Assembly: GCF_000307025.1 (NCBI RefSeq)
Contig: NC_018584.1
Coordinates: forward strand, 2,752,501 to 2,816,500
Length of the DNA stretch: 64,000 bases
Source of the DNA: Listeria monocytogenes ATCC 19117
GTDB lineage: Bacteria > Bacillota > Bacilli > Lactobacillales > Listeriaceae
Direction: 5' to 3'
The stretch's first letter is position 1, and every line of letters starts with the position of its first letter. A model generated the notes under the pieces. That model worked only from the letters and a program-made list of their open reading frames with translations, was not told where the DNA came from and ran no database searches. Both the position numbers and the translations under genes were made by a program. Below are positions 7,506 to 17,123 of the stretch, in pieces.

Positions 7506-10192
7506 TTTCCATCTCCTCCGTCTAGTGGCAAAGTGAACCAGAATGTCGCCCCGCCATGTTTGTTATTTTTCGCTTCTAAAGTCCCGTCATGCGCTCGAAT
7601 AATCGACATACAAATCGATAAACCAAGTCCTAATCCGCGTGACATATCAGAACGCTCTCTCGCTTCCACAGCAAAAGTATCAAATAAATCTGGCAAGCGT
7701 TTTTCCGGAATCCCTTTTCCATTATCACGAACACTAAAAATCGCACTTTGCTTCGTTTTCGTCACGTCTACCCAAACTTCTGCACCAGTTCCACCATGAC
7801 GTAGCGCATTTTCCATTAAATTAATAAGGACTTGCTCAATTAACGTGCCATCCATCGGAACCATAAGAAGGTCGCGCGGTACTTTGACATGGATTGTTCG
7901 GTCCGCGAAACGTTTTTTGATTCGACCGACAGCCTCACCTACAATTTCTTCTACGGCTTCTGGAGCTCGTTCCAAACTCACTAACCCTTCACTAATTCTC
8001 GTCACAGAAAGCAAATTCTCAACCATCCGAATGAGCCAGCCAGAGTCATCTTTAATACCTTTAATTAAATTATGTTCCGTTTCTTTATCTAGCTCAGTTT
8101 CTTTTTCAAGTAAGGCAGAACTTGCTCCAACAATACCAGTGAGCGGTGTTCTTAAATCATGCGAAATTGCCCGAAGTAAATTGCTTCTCATTTTTTCTTT
8201 TGCTGATTCGATGACGATTTGGCGTTGTTCTTCAGATAAATATTGCCGTTCTAAAGCTAGTGCCACTTGAGAGCTAATCATTCGTAAAAAGATCCGATTA
8301 TCTTGTGTAAGTGGACCATCTTCTGGGGAGCAAGAAACACCAATAACACCAAGCACTTTCCCCTGTGACATCACTGGCATATAATAACCAAATGCCCCCA
8401 TTAACGTATCCGTCCCAGCACCCGCCCGCTTTTTATTTTTAAATACCCAGTGGGCAACCGCTTCTTCATCCGCACTAAGAAGCGCACTCGCATCTTCTTT
8501 TCCTTCTGCTTGCACGAAAATCCCTTTATTACTTTTGGCAGGATCCGCAGAATAAAAAATAACGGAACGGCTAAATAAATGCAAAATATATTCGTTGGTT
8601 AAATCGATAATTCCTTTTAAATTACGGGTGACTAATAGCCGTTTATTAATTTCATAAAGCACTTCGGTTCGACGTTCTCGCTCAACGGCCAGGCTAGCTT
8701 GGGTTTTAATTCGGACAGTTAGCGCACTCGTAATAAGAGCGACTAAAAGCATAATTCCGAACGTCACCGGATAGCCCGCTTGAATTGTATTAAACGTATA
8801 AAGTGGTGTCGTGAAGAAGAAATTAAATAACATAACACCAATGATAGAACCCATAACGCCATAAACATAGCCGCTTGTTACACGAGAAATAATTAACACG
8901 GATAAAATATATACCATAATAACATTTTGATCACCGATGCCAAATTCACTTAAACCGACACAAATCGCCGTTGCCAATGTTAGAAGTAAAATCATTTTCG
9001 CCATGTCATGCCAGGTTAAAAAACTTTTAAAACGCATTTTCATTCGACGCTTTTTCGTTTTTGGTTGGCTCGAGGGGATAATATGCATATCAACGTTATC
9101 AAGGTGCGTAATGAGACGATCCTCAAAATCATCTTCAAATAAAGACCTTAAACCCATGCGGCGACGCGATTTCCCGACAACGATATTTGTCACACCAGTC
9201 AACCGGGCATACTCAGCTACTGTTTCTGCAATGTCATGTCCGGCGAGGGTGACAATTTCAGCGCCAAGCCGTTCAGCGAGTTCCATCGTTTCCCGTAAAC
9301 ATTTTTTCTCTGCTTTGGTCATATAATCATTTTCTTCATTTTCAATATAAAGGGCCGTCCATGGTGCGCGGAAAGCCTCGGCAGTGCGCGCTGTCCAGCG
9401 AATGAGTTTTGCAGATGAAGGCGACGTTCCAATACAGACTAGCCATTTACTACTCGCCCGTTTCTCTGGATAAACACCTGTTTGATCGTATTCGTGACTA
9501 ATTCGGTCGGCCGCTTTTCGCATCGCAATTTCACGCAAGAGTTTTAAGTTTTCTCTAGTGAAGAAGTTCTGCATAGCTGTTTTTGCGCGCGCCGGTTGAT
9601 AAATTTTACCCTGTTCTAACCGTTTTAGAAGTTCATCGGGTTCAATATCAATTAATTTAACTCGGTCCGCCTCATCAAAAACATAGTCAGGAATCGTTTC
9701 GCGAACAGCTACTTTGGTGATGCCTTCTACAATATCGTTTAAACTTTCAATATGTTGCACATTGACAGTCGTATACACATCAATTCCCGCTTGAAGCAAT
9801 TCTTCCACATCTTGGAAACGTTTCTTATTGCGTACACCTGATGCGTTCGTATGTGCGAGTTCGTCTACCAAAATAAGTTCCGGCTTCCGTTTCAACGCTT
9901 CGTCCAAATCGAATTCTTTGAGCGCAATATTTTTGTGAGTAATTGCTTTTGGTGGAATAATCGGGATTCCTTCTAACATTCTCAGCGTTTCCTCGCGAGC
10001 ATGAGGTTCAATATAACCCGCCACGACATCCACACCTGCTGCTAATTGATCTTTGGCGTCACTTAACATGGCATATGTTTTCCCAACACCTGCCGCAAAG
10101 CCAAAATATATTTTTAATTTACCCACGGATGAATCTGTTTCTTCTTGCAAATTCACCAGCAGCGCATCCGGACTTGGACGATTCGTTTCCAT
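7502..10192 (-). CDS. kdpD: KdpD sensor histidine kinase
   Basis: 896 residues in the full-length KdpD arrangement. The N-terminal KdpD domain (about 20-230) has a Walker-A-like GFAAGVGKTYAML. A Usp domain follows (about 250-370), with four transmembrane segments (about 400-500), a GAF-like region, and HisKA with the phospho-His in AISHDLRTPLTGI, then HATPase motifs (NLMENALRHGG, GLGLGLS). It senses K+ supply and phosphorylates KdpE. In S. aureus the Usp domain of KdpD binds c-di-AMP; the corresponding part here has SPS and WTALY, which resembles that site. It starts 15 bases after kdpC. Confidence 0.95.
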   Translation of the reverse strand: METNRPSPDALLVNLQEETDSSVGKLKIYFGFAAGVGKTYAMLSDAKDQLAAGVDVVAGYIEPHAREETLRMLEGIPIIPPKAITHKNIALKEFDLDEALKRKPELILVDELAHTNASGVRNKKRFQDVEELLQAGIDVYTTVNVQHIESLNDIVEGITKVAVRETIPDYVFDEADRVKLIDIEPDELLKRLEQGKIYQPARAKTAMQNFFTRENLKLLREIAMRKAADRISHEYDQTGVYPEKRASSKWLVCIGTSPSSAKLIRWTARTAEAFRAPWTALYIENEENDYMTKAEKKCLRETMELAERLGAEIVTLAGHDIAETVAEYARLTGVTNIVVGKSRRRMGLRSLFEDDFEDRLITHLDNVDMHIIPSSQPKTKKRRMKMRFKSFLTWHDMAKMILLLTLATAICVGLSEFGIGDQNVIMVYILSVLIISRVTSGYVYGVMGSIIGVMLFNFFFTTPLYTFNTIQAGYPVTFGIMLLVALITSALTVRIKTQASLAVERERRTEVLYEINKRLLVTRNLKGIIDLTNEYILHLFSRSVIFYSADPAKSNKGIFVQAEGKEDASALLSADEEAVAHWVFKNKKRAGAGTDTLMGAFGYYMPVMSQGKVLGVIGVSCSPEDGPLTQDNRIFLRMISSQVALALERQYLSEEQRQIVIESAKEKMRSNLLRAISHDLRTPLTGIVGASSALLEKETELDKETEHNLIKGIKDDSGWLIRMVENLLSVTRISEGLVSLERAPEAVEEIVGEAVGRIKKRFADRTIHVKVPRDLLMVPMDGTLIEQVLINLMENALRHGGTGAEVWVDVTKTKQSAIFSVRDNGKGIPEKRLPDLFDTFAVEARERSDMSRGLGLGLSICMSIIRAHDGTLEAKNNKHGGATFWFTLPLDGGDGK

Positions 10193-10207
10193 ATACTCGC
10201 CTCCAAC

Positions 10208-10780
10208 TTACATTTTCAATCTATCTAATGCCAAATTCACTTGTAAGACGTTCACAGTTGGCTCACCCCAAAAGCCTAACAATCGGTCACTTGTATGTTC
10301 TGCGATAATTTCTTTGACTTGTTTGGTGGAAATGCCTCGTTCTCTAGAAATTCGGTCTACTTGATATGCCGCAGCAGCCTCTGAAATATCCGGATCCACG
10401 CCACTTGCTGATGCTGTTACGAGATCCATTGGAATAACTCGATTGTTCGTCGGATCTAGTTTATGCCACCAAGCAATTCGTTTTTCTACTAATTGTTTTT
10501 GTTCTTCGCTAGTAGGGTTTAAGTTTGTCGCCACCCCGTCACTTGCTGCCCGTCCAATCAAGTACTCAGGCTTAGTAAACGTTTGGCCAATTTCAGCAGA
10601 ACCAACTTTTCCGGTCGTACCATCTGCTCGTTTTTCTTCTATTATACTGCCATTTGCTTTGTCGTGGAAAGCTGCACTTGCAAAAATAGTGACAATACCC
10701 GGATAAACCACACCACACATCAATGTCAAAAGTAGAAATCCAACTACTGCCGGCTTCCAAATTTGCATAAATCTTTTCAT
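10208..10780 (-). CDS. kdpC: KdpC, K+-transporting ATPase subunit C
   Basis: 190 residues with one N-terminal membrane anchor (about 10-32) and a periplasm-facing soluble domain. Conserved stretches are CGVVYPGIVT, QTFTKPEYLIGRAAS and ASASGVDPDISEAAA, the last being the best KdpC signature. It is the chaperone-like subunit that stabilises ATP binding and assembly of the KdpFABC pump. It lies 14 bases after kdpB and 15 before kdpD in the operon. The ATG follows GAGGGGG. Confidence 0.95.
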   Translation of the reverse strand: MKRFMQIWKPAVVGFLLLTLMCGVVYPGIVTIFASAAFHDKANGSIIEEKRADGTTGKVGSAEIGQTFTKPEYLIGRAASDGVATNLNPTSEEQKQLVEKRIAWWHKLDPTNNRVIPMDLVTASASGVDPDISEAAAAYQVDRISRERGISTKQVKEIIAEHTSDRLLGFWGEPTVNVLQVNLALDRLKM

Positions 10781-10794
10781 GTTTTCTCCCCCTC

Positions 10795-12840
10795 TTAAAC
10801 GATTCCTAAAACAGTTAACAGCATATCAATCAATTTAATCGCGATAAATGGAGCAATCAAACCGCCCAGACCATAAATCAACATATTTCTGCTCAGTAAT
10901 TTCCCGGCCGGCATTTCACGATACTTCACGCCTTTTAAAGAAAGCGGAATTAAAATAATGATAATCACCGCATTGTAAATAATCGCGGATAAAATAGCGC
11001 TCGTCGGGCTGGTTAATCCCATTAAATTAAGTGCTTCAAGTTGTGGGAAAATACCGTAAAACAGCACTGGAATAATCGCAAAGTATTTCGCTAAATCATT
11101 AGCAACACTAAATGTTGTCAGTGCACCACGCGTCATTAAAAGTTGTTTGCCAATCCGCACAATATCAATTAATTTAGTAGGACTAGAATCCAGATCAACC
11201 ATATTCCCAGCTTCTTTTGCCGCTTGTGTTCCTGTATTCATCGCAACAGCAACATCCGCTTGTGCAAGAGCTGGTGCGTCATTCGTGCCATCACCTGTCA
11301 TTGCAACCAAATGACCTTCCCGTTGATATTCACGAATTAATTCCAATTTTGCTTCTGGAGTTGCTTCTGCTAGAAAATCATCGACCCCTGCTTCCGCCGC
11401 AATGGCTGCCGCAGTCATTGGGTTATCACCGGTAATCATAATGGTTTTAATACCCATTTTTCGTAAATCAAGGAAACGTTCTTTCACTCCATTTTTCACG
11501 ATGTCTTTTAAATAAATAACGCCTAGCACTTTGTTATTTCGGACTACTACAAGCGGTGTACCACCAGCACCAGCAACTTTGCTCACAATTGCATCACACT
11601 CTTTTGGGTACGTCCCGCCATTCGCCGTTACGTAAGTACGAACCGCATCCGCCGCACCTTTTCGAATCGTATTTTCTTGATAGTCAATTCCGCTCATTCG
11701 GGTTGTTGCAGTGAAGGGAACAAATTCTGCGTGCATTTCAGCAAAATCTCGGCCGCGAATGTCGAACCGTTCTTTCGCTAATACAACAATACTCCTGCCC
11801 TCCGCTGTTTCGTCCGCAATCGAGGAAAGTTGCGCCGCATCTGCCAGCTCTTGTTCCGTCACACCATCCACTGGCAAAAATTCGCTTGCTTTGCGGTTTC
11901 CCAGTGTAATCGTCCCAGTTTTATCGAGCAAAAGCACATCCACATCACCAGCTGCCTCAATCGCACGACCACTCATCGCTAAAACATTCGCTTGATTTAA
12001 CCGACTCATCCCTGCAATTCCAATCGACGAAAGTAGTGCACCAATCGTAGTTGGCGCCAAACAAACAAGCAAAGCAATCACATTCGTAATCGAAATTGCC
12101 GATCCAGCACCCGCCTGCTTACTCGCAAATTCAGTAAATGGTAAAAGCGTCGCTGAAACTGCCAAAAAAATAATCGAAAGCGTTACAAGCAAAATTTGTA
12201 GCGCAATCTCATTCGGCGTCTTTTTCCGTGAAGCTCCTTCCACCATTGCAATCATTTTATCTAAGAAACTTTCTCCAGAGACCGCCGTCACACGAACAAC
12301 AAGCCAGTCAGAAACAAGCGTAGTTCCACCCGTCACAGCACTTCTATCCCCGCCAGACTCTCGAATTACGGGGGCAGACTCCCCAGTTATCGCACTTTCA
12401 TCAACTGAAGCCGCACCTTCAATAACCTCGCCATCCATCGGAATTTGTTCATTCGCAAGGACATACACAATGTCGCCTTTTTTCAAGTCATTCGAAGCAA
12501 TTTCGATCACATCAGTTTTATCATCAATATTCTTCAATTTTCGAGCTAAAACGTCTTTTCGAGCCATTTTCAAACTATCCGCCTGTGCTCGACCGCGACC
12601 TTCCGCAATCGCCTCTGCAAAATTCGCAAATAACACTGTAAACCATAAAATCAGCGCAATTGCTAGCGTATAACCAGACTTCTCATCTGAAATCCCGAAG
12701 AAACCGAGAAAATAAAGGCTCGTTGCCAAAATCGCACCAACATAAACAAGCAACATCACCGGATTTTTCACTTGCAGTTTTGGAGACAGTTTTTTCGTCG
12801 ACTGAATCAGCGCATCTTTCCAAATACCTTTTTCCATCAT
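10795..12840 (-). CDS. kdpB: KdpB, P-type ATPase catalytic subunit of the K+ pump
   Basis: 681 residues from the ATG at 12838-12840, which sits seven bases after AGGTG; an in-frame ATG at 12846 is too close to that site. Motifs: TGES in the actuator domain, the phosphorylation site DKTGTIT, the ATP-binding KGAADAV region, and [21 protein letters not shown] in the hinge. It hydrolyses ATP to drive K+ uptake through KdpA. Membrane segments lie at both ends and before the DKTG motif. It starts 11 bases after the kdpA stop. Confidence 0.95.
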   Translation of the reverse strand: MMEKGIWKDALIQSTKKLSPKLQVKNPVMLLVYVGAILATSLYFLGFFGISDEKSGYTLAIALILWFTVLFANFAEAIAEGRGRAQADSLKMARKDVLARKLKNIDDKTDVIEIASNDLKKGDIVYVLANEQIPMDGEVIEGAASVDESAITGESAPVIRESGGDRSAVTGGTTLVSDWLVVRVTAVSGESFLDKMIAMVEGASRKKTPNEIALQILLVTLSIIFLAVSATLLPFTEFASKQAGAGSAISITNVIALLVCLAPTTIGALLSSIGIAGMSRLNQANVLAMSGRAIEAAGDVDVLLLDKTGTITLGNRKASEFLPVDGVTEQELADAAQLSSIADETAEGRSIVVLAKERFDIRGRDFAEMHAEFVPFTATTRMSGIDYQENTIRKGAADAVRTYVTANGGTYPKECDAIVSKVAGAGGTPLVVVRNNKVLGVIYLKDIVKNGVKERFLDLRKMGIKTIMITGDNPMTAAAIAAEAGVDDFLAEATPEAKLELIREYQREGHLVAMTGDGTNDAPALAQADVAVAMNTGTQAAKEAGNMVDLDSSPTKLIDIVRIGKQLLMTRGALTTFSVANDLAKYFAIIPVLFYGIFPQLEALNLMGLTSPTSAILSAIIYNAVIIIILIPLSLKGVKYREMPAGKLLSRNMLIYGLGGLIAPFIAIKLIDMLLTVLGIV

Positions 12841-12851
12841 TTCCATTCACC

Positions 12852-14537
12852 TCATTTGAAAGTTGTAAAGAAGTCTGCAATCGGTCCAAGCGCAAGTGCT
12901 GGCAAGAAACTAAGTGCGCCAACAAGTACCACAACACCAATTAAAAGACCAATAAACATGCCATTTTTCGTCGATAACGTCCCGCTACTCGCTGCAACCG
13001 AACTCTTTCCAGCCATATTTTGCGCTAAATAAAGCGCCGCAACAAGTGGAATAAAACGAGCAAGTAACATCATTACTGCGCCAACCATATTTGTAAACGT
13101 CGTGTCCGCCGCAAATCCAGCAAAAGCACTACCATTATTATTTCCCATCGAAGTAAATGCATAGAGGACCTCGGAAAAACCGTGCGCCCCACTCGCCGAA
13201 ACAGAAGCTTGCACACTTGGCATCATCACCGCAACCGCAGTTCCAAACAAAGTCAACAGCGGCGGAACCAAAATAAGCAAACAAACCATTTTCATATCAT
13301 AAGGTTCAATTTTCTTCCCTAAATATTCCGGCGTCCGTCCAACCAAAAGCCCCGCAATAAACACCGTCAAAATAATAAAACCAATCATGCCATAAAGCCC
13401 GCTACCAACACCGCCAAAAATAACCTCCCCGAGTTGCATAAAGAACATTGGGACCAGCCCACCGAGCGGAGTCAAACTGTCGTGCATTGCGTTCACCGCT
13501 CCATTCGAGGCTGCCGTCGTGGAAGCTGCAAAAAGCGACGAACCGCCAACACCAAAACGAACCTCTTTTCCTTCCATACTGCCAGAAGTCGCAACACCTT
13601 GATAATGTGGACCTGCAAATTGTTCGGAGATAGTAATCGCAACAACACCAATAACAAAAACAATCATCATCGCTGTCATAATCGCGCGTCCTTGCTTACT
13701 ATCCTTCACCGCACGCCCAAACATCACAACAAGCGCCACTGGGATAAGTAAAATCGCCAACATTTCTATTAAATTAGTAAAACTAGATGGGTTTTCAAAC
13801 GGAAACGCCGAATTTGCCCCGAAAAAGCCTCCACCATTCGTTCCCAGTTGTTTAATCGCAATTTGACTTGCAGCTGGACCAAGCGGAATCAATTGTTTTG
13901 CTCCATTTTCAAGCGTCTCCACAACCGAATAATCAGCAAATGACTGCACCACTCCTTGCGATACTAAAAGAAGCGCCAAAATAAGCGAAAGTGGTAATAG
14001 AATATATAGCGTCACTCGAAATAAATCTTGCCAAAAATTTCCTATCGTTTTCTGTTTCTTCCATATAAAGCCACGAATTACCGCAAATAATACTGCAATC
14101 CCTGTCGCTGCCGAAACAAAGTTCTGCACCGTTAAACCAATCGACTGCGAAAAATAAGATAACGCCGCCTCACCAGAATAAGCTTGCCAGTTCGTATTCG
14201 ACACAAAACTCGCCGCCGTATTAAATGCAAGACTAAAACTAAGTCCTTTCATACCTTCCGGGTTGAGCGGTAAAAAGCCTTGTAGCATCAACACCGCCAT
14301 TACAAATACAAAGCCAACTGCACTAAAAGCAAGTACGGATACTGCATAACGCTTCGCCGACATGCCAACCTCACTCACACCCATCAATCGATAACCAAAC
14401 CGCTCAACCGGCTCAAGCACTCGTGACAAAAATACCTTTTCCCCAATCATCACCTTATACATATAAATTCCAAGAGGCACCGCCAAAACTAATAACAATA
14501 CAACAAAAAACGCATCTTGCATCACGATATACTTCAT
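12852..14537 (-). CDS. kdpA: KdpA, K+ channel-like subunit of the Kdp pump
   Basis: 561 residues, about ten membrane segments, related to Trk/Ktr K+ channels. Selectivity-loop-like repeats include [36 protein letters not shown] and [14 protein letters not shown], each in a pore-loop context. KdpA binds K+ and forms the intramembrane tunnel to KdpB. The ATG overlaps the kdpF stop (ATGA), so the two are translationally coupled. Confidence 0.95.
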   Translation of the reverse strand: MKYIVMQDAFFVVLLLVLAVPLGIYMYKVMIGEKVFLSRVLEPVERFGYRLMGVSEVGMSAKRYAVSVLAFSAVGFVFVMAVLMLQGFLPLNPEGMKGLSFSLAFNTAASFVSNTNWQAYSGEAALSYFSQSIGLTVQNFVSAATGIAVLFAVIRGFIWKKQKTIGNFWQDLFRVTLYILLPLSLILALLLVSQGVVQSFADYSVVETLENGAKQLIPLGPAASQIAIKQLGTNGGGFFGANSAFPFENPSSFTNLIEMLAILLIPVALVVMFGRAVKDSKQGRAIMTAMMIVFVIGVVAITISEQFAGPHYQGVATSGSMEGKEVRFGVGGSSLFAASTTAASNGAVNAMHDSLTPLGGLVPMFFMQLGEVIFGGVGSGLYGMIGFIILTVFIAGLLVGRTPEYLGKKIEPYDMKMVCLLILVPPLLTLFGTAVAVMMPSVQASVSASGAHGFSEVLYAFTSMGNNNGSAFAGFAADTTFTNMVGAVMMLLARFIPLVAALYLAQNMAGKSSVAASSGTLSTKNGMFIGLLIGVVVLVGALSFLPALALGPIADFFTTFK

Positions 14538-14623
14538 AAGTCCTCACCTCTAAATAACACATAAAATAAATATACCAACAAACCTAAACCGATTATTCCA
14601 GCAATTACTAGAACAACACCCAT
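14534..14623 (-). CDS. kdpF: KdpF, small stabilising subunit of the Kdp pump
   Basis: A 29-residue reading frame that is easily missed. It starts at the ATG at 14621-14623 and begins [20 protein letters not shown], one transmembrane helix, and ends with a short polar tail. This is the KdpF pattern (single helix with a Y-L-F/x-x-L end), in the expected place directly before kdpA. Its TGA overlaps the kdpA ATG. A GGGGTGA ribosome-binding site lies just upstream. KdpF acts as a lipid-like stabiliser of KdpFABC. Length and location make the call strong despite the size. Confidence 0.85.
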   Translation of the reverse strand: MGVVLVIAGIIGLGLLVYLFYVLFRGEDL

Positions 14624-14734
14624 TTTCCGTTCACCCCTTCACCGTACTCTTTCCACCACTAATCCTACCAACAAACGCATAAAGACAGTGTTAAGATTCT
14701 AAAGCTCCGCATAAAGATTCCGTTAATATCTCTA

Positions 14735-14755
14735 TGTGTGTAAAATTTACACACA
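14735..14755. promoter_or_regulatory. Perfect 10-bp inverted repeat, candidate activator site
   Basis: TGTGTGTAAA and TTTACACACA flank a single A. A further TGTGTAA half-site lies at 14766-14772. The repeat sits about 60-80 bases upstream of a sigma-54 promoter, where an enhancer-binding activator would bind. A similar TGTGTAA dyad stands upstream of the other sigma-54 promoter of this window (39572-39602). It could instead serve the divergent kdp operon. Confidence 0.6.
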
Positions 14756-14816
14756 AAAAAAGCCAATGTGTAAGCAAAAAACAAAATGAAAACCCTTTTA
14801 TAGCCACATTTAAAGT

Positions 14817-14833
14817 TGGCACGGTACTTGCAT
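14817..14833 (+). promoter_or_regulatory. Sigma-54 (RpoN) promoter of the EIIB-EIIC-EIIA operon
   Basis: TGGCAC, five bases, TTGCA: a full match to the -24/-12 consensus TGGCAC-N5-TTGCW, preceded by T. It stands 44 bases before the EIIB start. Sigma-54 control of PTS operons through LevR-like activators is established in Listeria; the activator gene is not in this window. Confidence 0.9.
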
Positions 14834-14876
14834 ATATAATAAGTGTTAAGAGAATTATCTAGAGGAGGAAATAATC

Positions 14877-15182
14877 ATGAAAACAATCATGTTAGTATGT
14901 TCAGCAGGTATGTCTACCAGCTTACTAGTTACAAAAATGGAAAAAGCAGCTGCAGAAAAAGGCCTTGAAGCAAAAATCTTCGCCGTTGCAGAAGCAGAAG
15001 CAGCTAACCATTTAGACGAAATCGATGTTTTATTACTTGGACCACAAGTACGTTTCTTAGAAGGAAACATGAAGAAAAAATTAGAGCCAAAAGGTATTCC
15101 ATTAGCTGTTATTAACAGTGTTGATTACGGAATGATGAAAGGCGACAAAGTTTTAGAACAAGCATTAGAGTTAATGAAGTAA
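14877..15182 (+). CDS. PTS EIIB component, cellobiose/lichenan (Lac) family
   Basis: 101 residues, the normal size for a free-standing EIIB of the lactose/cellobiose family. It begins MKTIMLVCSAGMSTSLLVTK; the Cys at position 8 is the phosphorylation site. It takes phosphate from EIIA and passes it to the sugar carried by EIIC. The ATG follows GAGGAGG. It is the first gene of a sigma-54-controlled operon with EIIC and EIIA. Substrate is probably a beta-glucoside oligosaccharide (inferred from family). Confidence 0.9.
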   Translation: MKTIMLVCSAGMSTSLLVTKMEKAAAEKGLEAKIFAVAEAEAANHLDEIDVLLLGPQVRFLEGNMKKKLEPKGIPLAVINSVDYGMMKGDKVLEQALELMK

Positions 15183-15185
15183 AAA

Positions 15186-15300
15186 GAGGGTAATTACAGC
15201 TAGCTAGCTGAAAATTATAAAAAACTAAAGAGGTATAGTAATAACGCCATGTTTTAGAAATTATGTATTCGTCTTAACCCGGCTGTTACTTTATCCCTCA
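15186..15300 (+). ncRNA. Structured intercistronic RNA between EIIB and EIIC
   Basis: The 134-base gap can be closed by long-range pairing of GAGGGTAATTACAGC (from 15186) with GCTGTTACTTTATCCCTC (ending 15299). A perfect palindrome CAGCTAGCTAGCTG lies at 15198-15211 inside or beside it. The EIIC ribosome-binding site AAGGAG follows at 15303. It may stabilise or process the mRNA and set the EIIB:EIIC ratio. Pairing is seen; function is inferred, and no known family is recognised. Confidence 0.4.
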
Positions 15301-15316
15301 AAAAGGAGAATAAAAA

Positions 15317-16624
15317 ATGAATGGTTTTATCGCATTTATGGAGAAATATTTCATTCCCTACGCTGCCAAAATTGGTGGACAACGTCATTTAGTAGCAATT
15401 CGTGATGGTTTCATTACAACTATGCCACTTATGATTCTAGGGTCTTTCGCCGTTTTAATTAACAACTTCCCAATTCCAGCTTACCAAAAGTTCATGAATA
15501 ACTTATTTGGTGAAGGAACTTGGCAAGCATTCGGCGGAAACGTTTGGAACGGTACTTTTGCTATCTTAGCACTACTTATCGCTTTCACTGTAGCTTACAA
15601 CTTAGCTAAATCTTATGACAAAGATCCACTTTCTTCCGCAGTAGTTTCTGTAGCAACTTTCTTCACAATTGGCGCAATTGCTCCAGGTGCAGACGGCGTT
15701 GCAAACACTGGTGGTCTTGGATCAACTGGTCTTTTCTTAGCATTAATTATTGCAATTCTTTCCACTGAAATCTTCACTCGTTTAAGTGGTAGCCCGAAAT
15801 TAATTATCAACATGCCTGATGGTGTTCCACCGGCAGTTTCTCGTTCATTCGCAGCTTTATTCCCTGCAATGATCACTGTTTCTATCTTTGGTCTTATCAC
15901 TGCGTTCTTCCAAGCAGCTGGTGTGACTAACTTAGTAATTTCTTTCTACGAATTAGTACAAGAACCGTTCATGGGTCTTGCAAACTCCTTGCCAGCAGCT
16001 TTATTATTGGCATTTGTTTCTGCTTTCCTTTGGTTCTTTGGTTTACACGGTGCGAACATTATCGACCCGTTCATGCAAACAATCAACATCCCAGCTATCG
16101 AAGCTAACGTAAAAGCACTAGAAGCTGGTAAAGAACTTCCTTACATCGTTAACAAACCTTTCTTTGACTCTTTCGTTAACTTAGGCGGAACTGGGGCAAC
16201 TATCGGTTTAATCATTGCTATCTTTATCGTAGCTCGTAAACATAAAGCGTACATGACAGTTTCTAAATTGTCTGCAGCGCCAGGTATTTTCAACATTAAC
16301 GAACCAATGATGTTTGGTCTTCCAATCGTCTTGAATCCAATTATGTTCATTCCGTACATCTTGGCACCACTTGTACTTGTAACTGTAGCTTACTTTGCAA
16401 CAGCTATTGGTTGGGTACCAGCTTGTACTATCGTAACTCCTTGGACTACACCACCAATTATCGGTTGAGCACTTGCAACACAAAGTATCGCAGGTGGCGT
16501 ACTTGCAGCTGTAAACTTAGGTCTATCTATCCTAATCTTCCTTCCATTCGCGAAAATTGCTCAAATTCAAGAGCTACGTCGTGAAAAAGAAGCACTTGCT
16601 GCTGAAGGCGTTACTGCTGAATAA
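15317..16624 (+). pseudogene. PTS EIIC, cellobiose/lichenan family, interrupted by an in-frame TGA
   Basis: Codons 1-383 give a typical lactose/cellobiose-family permease: MNGFIAFMEKYF start, many membrane spans, and the substrate-binding region FNINEPMMFGLPIVLNP. A TGA at 16466-16468 then interrupts it, and the same frame continues without any other break for 51 codons to TAA at 16622-16624, encoding the last membrane span and a charged tail that ends EGVTAE. The expected length is about 435 residues. The stop differs by one base from GGA (Gly) or TGG (Trp). The truncated product lacks the last helix and is probably inactive, which would disable this PTS. Sequencing error is possible. Confidence 0.85.
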
Positions 16625-16660
16625 TTTTTAAAAACCAAAACTTTAAGGACGTGTTTACAG

Positions 16661-16963
16661 ATGGATTTAGAGCAAACTATTATGAGCTTGATCGTGTTCG
16701 GTGGTAACGCTAAAAGCGATGCTATGTTAGCCATTGATTCCGCTAAAAAAGGGGATTTCGCTCAAGCAGACGAACAAATCGCCCAAGCAGAACAAGCACT
16801 ACTTGAAGCGCATCATTCTCAAACAAAACTTATACAAGGTGAAGCACGTGGCGAAAAAACAGAAGTTTCCCTTCTACTCGTTCACGCACAAGACCACTTA
16901 ATGAATGCAATCACTTTCAAAGATTTAGCGAAAGAAATTGTAGACCTTTATAAGAATAAATAA
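16661..16963 (+). CDS. PTS EIIA component, lactose/cellobiose family
   Basis: 100 residues forming the three-helix EIIA-Lac fold. It starts MDLEQTIMSLIVFGGNAKSD and has the phosphorylation-site region LEAHHSQTKLI (adjacent His at 51 and 52 of the numbered start; one is the acceptor) and HAQDHLMNAITFKDLA at the end. It accepts phosphate from HPr and hands it to EIIB. It is the third gene of the operon, 36 bases after the EIIC stop, and is followed by two terminators. Confidence 0.9.
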   Translation: MDLEQTIMSLIVFGGNAKSDAMLAIDSAKKGDFAQADEQIAQAEQALLEAHHSQTKLIQGEARGEKTEVSLLLVHAQDHLMNAITFKDLAKEIVDLYKNK

Positions 16964-17009
16964 AAACAGGGTTGTCATATATGTATTGACCCCCTAAAGT
17001 TAAACTATT

Positions 17010-17041
17010 AATAGAGTGGATTTTTTCCACTCTATTTTTAT
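17010..17041 (+). terminator. Terminator after the EIIBCA operon
   Basis: AATAGAGTGGA (17010-17020) and its complement (17027-17036) flank six T, with further T after the stem. Confidence 0.8.
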
Positions 17042-17070
17042 GTGGCTTTTTATTTAATAATATGAAAAAA

Positions 17071-17116
17071 GATCCCTAGAATTAGATTTTCAGAACTAAT
17101 TTTAGGGGTCTTTTTT
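17071..17116. terminator. Second, probably bidirectional terminator
   Basis: GATCCCTAGAATTAG pairs imperfectly with CTAATTTTAGGGGTC, with six T on the + side and six A before the stem. It can end both the PTS operon and the leftward small gene at 17124-17234. Confidence 0.75.
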
Positions 17117-17123
17117 ATTCATG

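Noticed and set aside
8937-9326. Long + strand frames opposite kdpD (and similar ones opposite kdpB, dnaX and the acyl-CoA synthetase)
   Set aside because: They are antisense shadows with biased composition, no ribosome-binding site and no family resemblance.
16466-16468. TGA in EIIC read as selenocysteine or programmed read-through
   Set aside because: No SECIS-like element or selenium genes are seen, EIIC has no Sec in this family, and a simple nonsense change explains it.
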